Positions 34,871 to 44,166 of a stretch of DNA of 64,000 bases are shown here, in pieces. Below the pieces are notes generated by a model. It searched no databases. It saw only the letters and a list, made by a program, of their open reading frames with translations, and was not told the DNA's origin. The stretch is from Nitrosomonas sp. Is79A3 (lineage in GTDB: Bacteria; Pseudomonadota; Gammaproteobacteria; Burkholderiales; Nitrosomonadaceae). The position numbers and the translations under genes were made by a program. Every line of letters begins with the position of its first letter. Position 1 is the first letter of the stretch. The DNA is taken from contig NC_015731.1 of assembly GCF_000219585.1 (NCBI RefSeq), positions 1,984,001 through 2,048,000 on the forward strand, read 5' to 3'.

Positions 34871-35628
34871 TGCTACCGATTCAGACAAATCATGTCGGCC
34901 ATTCGTTAATTAGAATAGAGAATCTTTGCAAGAGCTATAATTTACTAGATGCCAATGGAAGAACTATCACCAATCAGGTTCTGTTTAATATCAATCTGAT
35001 CATCAATCAAGGTGAATTTGTCGCCATTATGGGACATTCCGGATCGGGTAAATCGACACTAATGAATATACTTGGTTGCCTAGATACGCCGACAAGTGGA
35101 TCTTATTGGCTCTCCGAGAAAAATGTCGCCACACTCTCCAACGATGAACTGGCACGCGTTCGTAACCAAAAAATCGGTTTCGTATTTCAGGGATTTAATT
35201 TATTAAAACGCGTAACAGCACTGGATAATGTGGCAACGCCATTACTCTATGCCGGCGTCGGCCGCTCCCAAAGCCGTAAACAAGCCTTAGAGCTTCTCCG
35301 TCGCACCGGTTTAGAAAATTTTGCCATGCATCAGCCCAATCAGCTCTCAGGGGGACAACAACAACGTGTCGCTATCAGTCGCGCACTGATTAACCAACCG
35401 CCACTGATTTTGGCTGATGAGCCAACGGGAAATCTTGATTCGCAAACGAGCCGGGAAATTATGTTACTGTTTAAACAGCTTAATCAAGATCAAGGTATTA
35501 CCATCGTATTGGTAACGCATGAAGATGATATTGCGGCATATGCAAAGCGCTTAATTCGCCTCAAGGACGGCCATATCATTTATGATAAGAACAACGATAC
35601 CGAGGCAATTGTAGGCAAGTTTTCATGA
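34870..35628 (+). CDS. ABC transporter ATP-binding protein, MacB/LolD type
   Basis: ATPase of 252 residues with Walker [11 protein letters not shown]-loop [11 protein letters not shown], signature [15 protein letters not shown], Walker [11 protein letters not shown] and the switch VTHEDD. The order and residues are those of the MacB/LolD group that works with MacB-type permeases. In E. coli the ATPase and permease are one protein; here the permease is a separate gene 63 bp downstream. Together with the adaptor it probably exports a substrate from the periplasm. Confidence 0.94.
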   Translation: MLPIQTNHVGHSLIRIENLCKSYNLLDANGRTITNQVLFNINLIINQGEFVAIMGHSGSGKSTLMNILGCLDTPTSGSYWLSEKNVATLSNDELARVRNQKIGFVFQGFNLLKRVTALDNVATPLLYAGVGRSQSRKQALELLRRTGLENFAMHQPNQLSGGQQQRVAISRALINQPPLILADEPTGNLDSQTSREIMLLFKQLNQDQGITIVLVTHEDDIAAYAKRLIRLKDGHIIYDKNNDTEAIVGKFS

Positions 35629-35691
35629 TTTTCTTCAGTTTAATCAGAGTTTCCAATTTAACCCAGCCAATGATTGATCTCTTCAAACACA

Positions 35692-36915
35692 ATGAATTTG
35701 TTTGCAATTATCGGTGAAGCACTGCGCGCCTTGCGTCAAAATCGCTTGCGTACAGGATTGACGATGCTGGGCATGATCATCGGGGTGGCAGCCGTTATTT
35801 TAATGCTATCCATCGGTCAGGGCGCGCAAACGAAAATTAATCAAACCATCGCTGAGATGGGTAGTAATCTTTTTATCGTTGTTCCAGGTGCCACGTCTTC
35901 CGGTGGGTTTAGCTTTGGTAGCGGTAGCATCAAAACTTTAACCATCCATGATGCGCAAGCGATTGCGGAATTACCATCTATTAGTGCAACGGCGCCTGTT
36001 GTATCTGGTACAGCACAGCTTAATTATGCCGCTAAAAATTGGAGCACGATCATCACAGGCACTACACCGGATTATTTTTCGGTAGGTAACTGGAAAATGG
36101 AATCGGGTACAATCTTTACAGAATCTGATCTGCGTTCAGCAAACCGCGTAGTTGTCTTAGGATCGGTCACAGCACAAAATTTATTCAGCGGAGAAGATCC
36201 CGTTGGAAAAACCATACGCATAACCAACCGCCCTTTCCTCGTTGTTGGTGTGTTAATGGCCAAAGGACAAAGCTTAACGGGGCGCGATCAGGATGACAAT
36301 ATTTTTATACCAATCACAACCAGTGAAAGACAGATTACTGGCAATCAATTTCCCGGCTCTATCCGTCTTATGTTAGTGCAATGCAAATCAGCGGATGAAA
36401 TGGATATCGCTGAATTAGAAATTACCCAATTGTTACGCCAGCGCCATCGTATCGCAAAAGGTAAAGAAAACGATTTTACCGTACGCAATTTAACTGCACT
36501 TGCTGATGTTGCGACAGGTGCCGCCAAAGTTATGTCAATGGTATTGGGCGCTATTGCATCGGTATCTTTATTGGTTGGCGGGATTGGCATTATGAATATT
36601 ATGCTAGTATCGGTGACTGAGCGTACCCGGGAAATTGGTATTCGCATGGCAATCGGTGCCAATCAGCGTGCTATCCTAACTCAATTCCTGCTAGAAGCGA
36701 TGATGATCTGTATCATGGGCGGGTTGATTGGTTTGTTACTGGGCATTGGTGGTGCTTGGGTAATTAGTCAAATTGCTGATATGCTCATTGTCATTACGCT
36801 TGGTATGATCGGTTTGGCATTTTTATTTGCTTCGGCGGTTGGCGTATTCTTTGGCTTTTATCCTGCCAAGAAAGCAGCTTCACTTAAACCAGTTGATGCA
36901 CTTCGATATGAATAG
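35692..36915 (+). CDS. ABC transporter permease, MacB type
   Basis: Permease of 407 residues. One N-terminal membrane helix (LRTGLTMLGMIIGVAAVILMLSIGQG), a large periplasmic domain of about 220 residues and three C-terminal helices (VLGAIASVSLLVGGIGIMNIMLVSV onwards) with the coupling segment ERTREIGIRMAIGA. This is the MacB/FtsX topology. An in-frame TTG six codons upstream exists, but ATG at 35692 is the better start; no clear ribosome site is seen. Third gene of the mac operon. Confidence 0.93.
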   Translation: MNLFAIIGEALRALRQNRLRTGLTMLGMIIGVAAVILMLSIGQGAQTKINQTIAEMGSNLFIVVPGATSSGGFSFGSGSIKTLTIHDAQAIAELPSISATAPVVSGTAQLNYAAKNWSTIITGTTPDYFSVGNWKMESGTIFTESDLRSANRVVVLGSVTAQNLFSGEDPVGKTIRITNRPFLVVGVLMAKGQSLTGRDQDDNIFIPITTSERQITGNQFPGSIRLMLVQCKSADEMDIAELEITQLLRQRHRIAKGKENDFTVRNLTALADVATGAAKVMSMVLGAIASVSLLVGGIGIMNIMLVSVTERTREIGIRMAIGANQRAILTQFLLEAMMICIMGGLIGLLLGIGGAWVISQIADMLIVITLGMIGLAFLFASAVGVFFGFYPAKKAASLKPVDALRYE

Positions 36916-36970
36916 CTTGTTTAATTTTTGTTAACCGGCCCGGATTAATGTGTAGAAAGAGGAGTTATTC

Positions 36971-37582
36971 ATGTCATTTAAAGAGCGCCCTACTTCTGAT
37001 TTTCTAGCAATTGTCGTAGTAGAAAATACAAAAGAAACGATGACTGTCGGTGAAATTAAGAACGCCTTGCATGAGCGCGGTTTTGGCATCCTAATGGCCA
37101 TCGCTGCCCTGCCAATATGCCTTCCAGTACCCGTTCCACCCGGTTACACAACATTTTTCTCTATTCCGTTATTCATTTTTTCCGTACAAATGACTCTTGG
37201 CATGCAAGCCCCCTGGTTACCGCTCTGGATTGAAAAGCGATCAATCAGCCGATCAAATCTTGAGAAAATAGTCACAAAAGCGAATCCTTGGCTCAAAAAA
37301 ATTGAAAATCGTATGCAGCCGCGCATGACTTATATCAGTGTGCATACATGGGAAAGAATTATCGGTATTTTTTCCTTTGTTTTTGCGCTATCGATAGCGC
37401 TCCCAATCCCTTTGACTAATTTCCCGCCAGGCTGGGGAATACTGGTAATGTCTCTGGGACTTCTGAATAGGGATGGTGTAACCATATTGATCGGCATGAT
37501 TATTGGAACGATTGGAATCGGCATTACCATGATTGTTCTGGTAATGCTATGGATGGGAATGACGATGCCATCATTCTATTGA
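36971..37582 (+). CDS. exoD: ExoD family membrane protein
   Basis: Inner-membrane protein of 203 residues with ExoD features: GEIKNALHERGFGILMAIAALPICLPVPVPPGYT, TTFFSIPLFIFSVQMTLGMQAPWLP, and LPIPLTNFPPGWGILVMSLGLLNRDG near the end, with about four membrane helices. ExoD was named for an effect on exopolysaccharide and root nodulation in rhizobia; the biochemical role is unknown. GAGGAG precedes the ATG by 7 bases. Confidence 0.9.
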   Translation: MSFKERPTSDFLAIVVVENTKETMTVGEIKNALHERGFGILMAIAALPICLPVPVPPGYTTFFSIPLFIFSVQMTLGMQAPWLPLWIEKRSISRSNLEKIVTKANPWLKKIENRMQPRMTYISVHTWERIIGIFSFVFALSIALPIPLTNFPPGWGILVMSLGLLNRDGVTILIGMIIGTIGIGITMIVLVMLWMGMTMPSFY

Positions 37583-37674
37583 TTTATTGCCTCAGCAAGC
37601 GTTACAGTCTCTGGAGTTATTGAATCATTGTTCCTATGATCTAATTGGCTCAGAATTCACTTAAGGAGAGTGGT

Positions 37675-40560
37675 TTGTTTTTAACACGTGATGACCGCAA
37701 GATCAGTATTATCGGTGGCTTACTGCTGCTGGGATTGACTTTAACAACAGGATTTGCAGTTTATAGTGCGATGCGTCAACAGATTGAGTCGGTGCTCGGT
37801 CGAGGATTGGGGGTTGCCCTACAAGGTAAAGCACTACTAATTGAAAGCCTCGTTCAAAAAGGATTGGCAGATACTCGTGCATTAGCGCTTCGCCCTTTCA
37901 TCGTTCAGTCTATGCAAGAACTCAATGCACAACCACATAACGATAGTGCGTTGAACGACCTGACACGAAACGTCAACTCATTGACGCAGGCAGGATTTTC
38001 AGCAGCAATTGTTTATGACATGAACGGCAATCCATTATCGCATGTCGGACATTTCTCTGAAAACCAATCTCAGTCAATCCCGCTGAAGAAGCATGGCAAT
38101 ACATCGATAATATGGGATGAGCAGTTTATTCTACGTACCAGCAAAGATGTATTAGATGAAGAACAACGCCGTATTGGCAGCATCACAACAGAAATCAAAC
38201 TACCGCAACTGACCCGGAGATTTAGTGAAATAAGATCGATCGGTGAAACTGGTGAGTTCATTTTATGTGCACCACCTGAAGAAGGTGAGCTGGAAATGCC
38301 TTGCCTGATAAGTCAGATTGATGGCGTAAAATTTAGGTACTTAAAGTATGTAATGGAAGGCGGGGTGCTACCGATCAGTTTTGCACTGGATGGCAAAAGT
38401 GGTGTTATCGCCGTCAAAGATTATCGCCAAGTACCGGTCATAGAAGCGTATGCACCGTTACGCGCGATTGGTCTCGGCATGATTCTAAAACTGGATGAAG
38501 AAGAATTGTTCAAGCCAATCACTAGGCAATTGAAAAGAATCATTCTTTATCTTGCCATACTGATCATCGCCGAGATATTCCTATTAAACTGGTTTATTCG
38601 TAAACTGATTAAATCAGAAAGAGAAGCACGGAATGCCAAGGAAACCGCCGAGCAATTTTCTATTGAATTACGTCACAAGGAAATTGAATTGAGCGAGCGC
38701 TTGAAAGAAATCACTTGTCTTTATGAGATTCGCCGGAGTATTGGTTTGGAATTATCCGTAGATAATGTTTGTCAACAGATTATTGAACATCTGATACCCG
38801 CCATGCAATACCCGGATCTTGCCACTGCCATGATTGAACTTGATGGGAGAAGAATTATCTCATCGAATCAGAACCAAAACTTAGTCCATAAGCTGGAATC
38901 TAAGATTGGCGTCAATGGCAAGGTTTGTGGCCATCTGAGCGTTTTTTATCCTGAAAACAAACCCTTTCTTGTGATGGAAGAACAAAGGCTGATTGATGCC
39001 ATCACTGATGATCTGGCAAGGTGGCTGGAACGCAAACAAGTTGATGAATTATTGCGCGTGCGGTTGAAGGAAATTACTTGTCTTTATGAAATCCGCCGGG
39101 GCATGGGATTGGAATTATCAATAGATCATGTTTGTCAGAATATTTTTGAGAATTTGATACCTGCCATGCAGTTCCCTGAGATTACTACTGTTGTCGTTGA
39201 AGTCAATGGCAAGCGCTTCACTTCAACAAATCAGGATCAGCGTTTTGCTATTAAGTTGCACGCTAATATGCATTCCGATGATAAAGTTTGCTTTGAATGT
39301 TACAAAAAGAGCGATGCGATTGGCTTCGTTTTGCAATCAAAAATAAGCGTGAATAACAAGGTATGCGGTCATTTGAGTGTTTTCTACCCCGAAGACCAAC
39401 CTTTCTTGGTGCTCGAGGAACAAAGACTCATCGATGCCATTGCGGATGATCTGGCCAAATGGCTAGAGCGTAAACAAGTTGATGAATTGCTGCGCGAGCG
39501 TTTAAAAGAAATCTCCTGTCTTTATGAAATCCGCCGTGGGATCGGGGTGGAATCATCGATAGATAATGTTTGCCAGAATATTTTTGAGAATTTAATACCT
39601 GCCATGCAATTCCCGGAGATCGCCACTGCTATTATCGAACTGGATGGCTGGCGATTCACCTCCGGAAAATGTTCTCAAGATCTTATACCTCAATTGCAAT
39701 CAAAAACAAAAGTCATCAACAAGACTCGTGATCAATGGCGCGCAGAAAGAGATCCCGCATGCACTTGTTGGTCTGCAATTAGTGTCAATGGTACGGTCTG
39801 TGGCCAATTACGTGTATTTTATCCCGCCGACAAACCATTTCTGGTGCAAGAAGAACAAAAACTCGTTAATGCAGTCGCAAGCGACTTAGAAAGCTGGCTT
39901 GAACGTAAGCGTTTAGAGCGAGCGCTGGTATTTGTAGCTGAAGAACAAGCCCATACGATCGGTCAAGAATTACATGATAATCTTGGTCAACAAATAGCTG
40001 CCATCGGCTATCAAGCCAGAGCACTGGAAAAACAAATATTTGCTGCAGGAAATGAGAGCATGGCTCCAGTGGCCGCTTCCATTGCTTCGCAGGCACAGAT
40101 TGCTGTTATCCATATCAAGCAGATTGCTCAAGGATTGCTGCCATTTGAATTAGAAGCTAACGGTTTGATCCCTGCATTACAAACGCTGGCAGCAAGGATA
40201 GCCACGACTTACAGCATTATTTGTAATTTCTCATGTAAAAATAGCATCATGATTAATGATGAGAATAATAGTCTGGCGCTTAATCTCTATCGAATTGCCC
40301 AAGAAGCTGTCAATAATGCAATACGTCACGGCAAAGCTCAGCACATCACAATATCACTGGCCTTCGATGAAGGAATCCTGTGTCTATCAATTTGTGATGA
40401 TGGCAGCGGTTTCGCAGGGATTGATACAAATCATAAAACAATATCGGGTATGGGTATTAAAATTATGCAATATCGTGCGAAGCAATTAGGTGCAAAGCTC
40501 GAATTTCTTCCGCGCAACGAGGGCGGCACGGAAGTTCGTTTAGAAATGCGGATGGCTTAG
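37675..40560 (+). CDS. NarL-type sensor histidine kinase with three tandem GAF-like domains
   Basis: Membrane sensor of 961 residues. Two transmembrane helices (about 13-33 and 285-305) enclose a large periplasmic domain. Three cytoplasmic repeats follow, each beginning RLKEI(T/S)CLYEIRR and ending near (A/S)WLERK (roughly 38698-39051, 39058-39492, 39499-39915). The transmitter is HisKA_3 type with His767 (GQELHDNLGQQ) and a HATPase domain (NLYRIAQEAVNNAIRHGKA, DDGSGF). Start: TTG at 37675, five bases after AAGGAGAG; an upstream TTG at 37645 has no such site. The response regulator follows 1 bp later. Confidence 0.9.
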   Translation: MFLTRDDRKISIIGGLLLLGLTLTTGFAVYSAMRQQIESVLGRGLGVALQGKALLIESLVQKGLADTRALALRPFIVQSMQELNAQPHNDSALNDLTRNVNSLTQAGFSAAIVYDMNGNPLSHVGHFSENQSQSIPLKKHGNTSIIWDEQFILRTSKDVLDEEQRRIGSITTEIKLPQLTRRFSEIRSIGETGEFILCAPPEEGELEMPCLISQIDGVKFRYLKYVMEGGVLPISFALDGKSGVIAVKDYRQVPVIEAYAPLRAIGLGMILKLDEEELFKPITRQLKRIILYLAILIIAEIFLLNWFIRKLIKSEREARNAKETAEQFSIELRHKEIELSERLKEITCLYEIRRSIGLELSVDNVCQQIIEHLIPAMQYPDLATAMIELDGRRIISSNQNQNLVHKLESKIGVNGKVCGHLSVFYPENKPFLVMEEQRLIDAITDDLARWLERKQVDELLRVRLKEITCLYEIRRGMGLELSIDHVCQNIFENLIPAMQFPEITTVVVEVNGKRFTSTNQDQRFAIKLHANMHSDDKVCFECYKKSDAIGFVLQSKISVNNKVCGHLSVFYPEDQPFLVLEEQRLIDAIADDLAKWLERKQVDELLRERLKEISCLYEIRRGIGVESSIDNVCQNIFENLIPAMQFPEIATAIIELDGWRFTSGKCSQDLIPQLQSKTKVINKTRDQWRAERDPACTCWSAISVNGTVCGQLRVFYPADKPFLVQEEQKLVNAVASDLESWLERKRLERALVFVAEEQAHTIGQELHDNLGQQIAAIGYQARALEKQIFAAGNESMAPVAASIASQAQIAVIHIKQIAQGLLPFELEANGLIPALQTLAARIATTYSIICNFSCKNSIMINDENNSLALNLYRIAQEAVNNAIRHGKAQHITISLAFDEGILCLSICDDGSGFAGIDTNHKTISGMGIKIMQYRAKQLGAKLEFLPRNEGGTEVRLEMRMA

Positions 40561-40561
40561 T

Positions 40562-41215
40562 ATGTCAACTGTAAAAGCTAAAGTAATGCTGGTTGATGAT
40601 CACGCCATGTTACGACATGGTATGGCGATGCTCATCAATATGGAGCCAGATATGGAAGTGTTTGCTGAAGCAGGTGACGGTAATGAAGCGCTGGCAATAC
40701 TCAAGAAAACTGGTCCTGTCGATATCGTTCTATTAGATGTTACTCTTAAGACAGTGTCAGGTTTCGAGGTAATAAAAAGTATGCATGCACTGATTCCTAC
40801 TCTGCCAGTACTTTTTATTTCCATGCATGATGAATCGGTTTATGCTGAACGTGCACTACGGGCCGGAGCGCGTGGCTATGTCATGAAACAAGAGCCTGGC
40901 GAAGTGCTGCTAACTGCTATCCGTGAAGTATTAAAGGGTAATGTTTATTTAAGCAAGCAAATGCATGATAAATTGCTAAAGCGGATTGCCGGAGGCTCAG
41001 AGCCCGAACAGTTAATTAATACGCTTACTCCCAGTGAGTTTGAGGTGCTGCACCTGATTGGACAAGGACATAGCAGTCAGGAGATCGCTAAGTTACTTTG
41101 CCGCAGCATTAAAACCATTGAAACACATCGTTTCAATATTCGTGTTAAATTGAATTTAAAAGATGGTGCCGACTTGATACGTTACGCCACACGTTGGATC
41201 TCTGAGGAACGCTGA
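40562..41215 (+). CDS. NarL/FixJ-family response regulator
   Basis: Regulator of 217 residues: receiver domain with VDDHAM (11-16), phospho-acceptor Asp59 (DIVLLDVTLKTVSG) and a lysine in GYVMKQEP, then a LuxR-type helix-turn-helix (LTPSEFEVLHLIGQGHSSQEIAKLLCRSIKTIETHRFNI). It is directly downstream of the GAF-repeat kinase and is its cognate partner by position. Two porin-lipoprotein pairs follow and are possible targets. Confidence 0.95.
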   Translation: MSTVKAKVMLVDDHAMLRHGMAMLINMEPDMEVFAEAGDGNEALAILKKTGPVDIVLLDVTLKTVSGFEVIKSMHALIPTLPVLFISMHDESVYAERALRAGARGYVMKQEPGEVLLTAIREVLKGNVYLSKQMHDKLLKRIAGGSEPEQLINTLTPSEFEVLHLIGQGHSSQEIAKLLCRSIKTIETHRFNIRVKLNLKDGADLIRYATRWISEER

Positions 41216-41374
41216 GCAATCTTATCGACTTCTTTTGAAACAACTATTTTTCTATCATCATGCGACGGTCTAATGGTTTCCCTTAGCAATAAACCATAGT
41301 TTCCCTAATATACATTGAAGTATTGATTCGGTAGGATGCGCACCTATATTGTTCTACTTGGAGTTACTACTATC

Positions 41375-41848
41375 ATGAATATAAAACTGAACAAATATCT
41401 TGTAATGTTACCCATGCTTTCTCTATTGGTTGCCTGTGCACAGTTGGACCAACGGGAAGCACAAGATACAGACAGTATAAAGATGGTACAGAATGCCAGA
41501 ACGTACAGTGATCACACTAATTTGGCAAACTACTATGACAATTTAGCCATAGAAATGATGGCAAAAGTTGCAGAAAAAAAAGAATCGTTAGAAGAATACG
41601 AAGATCATAGTCATTACTATGGTAGACAAGGTCAGGATTTTAGATCCCATACGGCAGCCAATATCCGTCATTATGAGCAGGCTTTATTGGATGCTACAAG
41701 GCAAGCAGATTCTCACAGGAAAATTGCTGCTGAATTGTTACAACGTGATTATGCAGGATCCGCAGAAATACCTGAGCAAGATGGCAAGCATAAAATCAAA
41801 GCCAAACTAAATTCAGACGTTAACAATCTGCCTATTAAGACGCAATAA
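41375..41848 (+). CDS. Small outer-membrane-type lipoprotein (paralogue 1)
   Basis: Protein of 157 residues with a lipobox LLVACA. The body is helical and charged and contains a conserved block, HYYGRQGQDFRSHTAANIRHYEQAL, that is shared almost residue for residue with the lipoprotein at 43495-43917. I do not know a function for this family. Start at 41375 is chosen for the signal peptide MNIKLNKYLVMLPMLSLLV; an upstream in-frame start at 41336 is possible. A strong hairpin closes the gene before the porin. Confidence 0.75.
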   Translation: MNIKLNKYLVMLPMLSLLVACAQLDQREAQDTDSIKMVQNARTYSDHTNLANYYDNLAIEMMAKVAEKKESLEEYEDHSHYYGRQGQDFRSHTAANIRHYEQALLDATRQADSHRKIAAELLQRDYAGSAEIPEQDGKHKIKAKLNSDVNNLPIKTQ

Positions 41849-41968
41849 AGAAACAGCTTGAAATCGATAACCCGTACAAAATTACTGTTTCTTTATTCTA
41901 GTTAACGTAGCATTTATTGAAAAAGAGCAACAAAGTTAAGCTGATAGTTTAAGGAAGTTTCAGGAATC

Positions 41969-42018
41969 CCAAAAGCACTAAGATTCTGTTCTTTGTAACA
42001 GAATCTTAGTGCTTTTGG
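41969..42018 (+). terminator. Very strong hairpin between lipoprotein 1 and porin 1
   Basis: A perfect 22-bp stem (CCAAAAGCACTAAGATTCTG and on) with a 6-base loop, followed by the T-rich TATTTATTTTTTTG. This has the form of an intrinsic terminator of the lipoprotein gene. It ends only 15-45 bp before the porin start, so it could also act in the porin leader. Confidence 0.8.
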
Positions 42019-42063
42019 CGTATTTATTTTTTTGTGAACAAATATCTTTACCGTCACCAACAG

Positions 42064-43413
42064 ATGAAATACTCAAAATGGTTGTTATTTGTCATCACAG
42101 TGAGCAGTATATTTTTGTTCGTTACGCATTCAGTTACTCTTCACGCAAGCAATTTAATAAATTTTGCTAAGGAAAACCGGATAGGATTTGGTGGTTGGGT
42201 TAATGGCGGCGCAACTTTTAATCCCAGCCAGTCGGGTGGATTTAATGGCCCGGTTGCTTTTGCCGATCAGGCTAACCGTTTCCAGTTAAATCAATTGAAT
42301 TTGTTCCTGCAACGTTCAGTAATATCGGAAACAAATAAATGGGATTTTGGCGGGCGTTTCGATTTTATGTTTGGGACCGATGCTGTTTTTACGCAAGCAT
42401 TTGGCGTTCCAACTTTTGATGTAAATTCTGGTGAACCACTCAACAGAAATAATTGGGATCTCCATATCTGTTGTTCTTCTACTCGCACTTATGGCGTCGC
42501 ACTCCCGCAAGCTTATCTGGAAGCGCATGTACCAATCGGTAAAAATGGAATCAATCTCAAAATGGGACATTTTTATTCGCCAACTGGTTTTGAAACAGTC
42601 CCGGCACCTGATAACTTTTTTTATACACGCGCTTATTCTTTTAATGCGGGAGAACCCTTCACTCATACCGGTTTACAAGCAAATTATGCAATAAACAAAA
42701 ACTGGTCTGTTCTCGGCAGCGCAGTTACCGGTAGTGCCACTGGTGGCTGGGATGGCGGCTGGGATAAACAATTAGGTAATTGGAACGGTGTTTCCGGTTT
42801 TACCTGGACTAGCGACAACCATGCGACTTCACTGAATGTCACTGGCACTTATGGCGAAACTTCATCACAAAGCAGTCAATCATGGGGAATGTATAATATT
42901 GTGCTACAGCACAGAATTAATCCTAAAACCCTTTTCGTTCTGCACCATGTTCACGGCTTTGCTGATGGCGTTTTGTTGAATAACCTAAAGTACAACAATG
43001 TGGTAAAGGATGCGGAATGGTTCGGCTTTGTCACACACTTATACTACGATCTAACAGATAACCTGTCTGTTGGTGCTCGAGGTGAGTGGTTTCGTGACAG
43101 AGACGGTTTTCGCAACCCATCGCCTTTCCGAATTGCAGCAGCCACGAATCTTGTTAATGGGGTTCCAGTGAGTTATGCAGGCAATATCAGTAGTGTAACA
43201 ATTACCCCGGCAGATTATTATTCAGTGACTGCCGGGATGAACTGGAAAGTAGCCAAAACATTAAATCTTAGGTGGGATTCAATTAAAAAGCTCAATATCC
43301 GTCCGAATATCCGCTATGACCGAGTGGATGCTTATCACGCCGCTGCTTATAGGCCATTTGCAGGCAACAAAGATCAGATCTTGTTTTCACTCGATTTCGT
43401 ACTGCCCTTTTGA
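42064..43413 (+). CDS. Outer-membrane beta-barrel porin, BBP2-like (paralogue 1)
   Basis: Protein of 449 residues from the ATG at 42064 (a GTG at 42034 is possible), with signal peptide MKYSKWLLFVITVSSIFLFV ending near ASN. The body is rich in alternating aromatic and glycine residues, with GGWVNGGATFNPSQSGGFNGPVAFADQANRF, GGRFDFMFGTDAVFTQAFG, and a C-terminal ILFSLDFVLPF strand ending in Phe, the usual outer-membrane signal. It fits OmpL-like beta-barrel porin 2. About three quarters of its sequence matches the porin at 44167-45522 by eye. Substrate unknown. Confidence 0.85.
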   Translation: MKYSKWLLFVITVSSIFLFVTHSVTLHASNLINFAKENRIGFGGWVNGGATFNPSQSGGFNGPVAFADQANRFQLNQLNLFLQRSVISETNKWDFGGRFDFMFGTDAVFTQAFGVPTFDVNSGEPLNRNNWDLHICCSSTRTYGVALPQAYLEAHVPIGKNGINLKMGHFYSPTGFETVPAPDNFFYTRAYSFNAGEPFTHTGLQANYAINKNWSVLGSAVTGSATGGWDGGWDKQLGNWNGVSGFTWTSDNHATSLNVTGTYGETSSQSSQSWGMYNIVLQHRINPKTLFVLHHVHGFADGVLLNNLKYNNVVKDAEWFGFVTHLYYDLTDNLSVGARGEWFRDRDGFRNPSPFRIAAATNLVNGVPVSYAGNISSVTITPADYYSVTAGMNWKVAKTLNLRWDSIKKLNIRPNIRYDRVDAYHAAAYRPFAGNKDQILFSLDFVLPF

Positions 43414-43494
43414 TGACTCTATTTAAAATAGCAAAGTGAATAGCTTAAAAAAACGTCAATTACCAACTTCAGGCAGCGAGGCGCTTGGCATTTT

Positions 43495-43917
43495 TCATAG
43501 CCCTTTGTTACCAGAATACGCTTCGTTTTCTATTGTTAAGTCATGGTCCAATTTGGCTTCCGCTTTATTTATTTGATTATTTGTTTGTTCCATTGCCATT
43601 TTTCTATGAAAATCAGCAAATCTCAAATTCTCGCTTAAAGCTTTTTCATACGCACGAATATTAGCCGACGCATGTGATTGAAGATCCGGACCTTGTCGGC
43701 CATAGTAATAAGGATGCGCCTCATAGGCTTCCAGTATTTTTTTGTTTTCTTGTAATCTTATTTTCGCTTCTCTGGCTAAGTTTTCGTAATGTTGCACCAA
43801 AGCTTCATGATCATGATTCGCAATCTCTTTCGGTGCAATCACCGATGGACTCATTTGCGCGCAGGAAGACAATATCGTCAGTACAAACAACAATTTCAAT
43901 AATTTTAATATTTTCAT
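43495..43917 (-). CDS. Small lipoprotein (paralogue 2)
   Basis: Protein of 140 residues with lipobox LTILSSCAQ. It shares HPYYYGRQGPDLQSHASANIRAYEKAL with the lipoprotein at 41375. GGAGGG ahead of the ATG at 43917 sets the start, and a longer ORF upstream is unlikely. It lies between the two porin genes but on the opposite strand. The helical body might bind the periplasmic face of the porin or peptidoglycan; this is a guess from position. Confidence 0.75.
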   Translation of the reverse strand: MKILKLLKLLFVLTILSSCAQMSPSVIAPKEIANHDHEALVQHYENLAREAKIRLQENKKILEAYEAHPYYYGRQGPDLQSHASANIRAYEKALSENLRFADFHRKMAMEQTNNQINKAEAKLDHDLTIENEAYSGNKGL

Positions 43918-44166
43918 AATGAACACCCTCCAGACATCACCGAATGAGGCCATCTTAATTCGATCAGTGCTATGTGTATATTGGGAAAACCATTGTTTTT
44001 CATTAATGGAAACCATTAACCATTACATCTGTAAGACTAAGATAATTAATCTGTTTTCTGATGAGTTTCATTTCTCAAGAAACCAAAAGAAAACGGAAAT
44101 GGAAAATAAAAATGGCAATTAATGCCGGTATAGCACCCGCTTCTCCTCTTTTGGAATAATCCCAAA

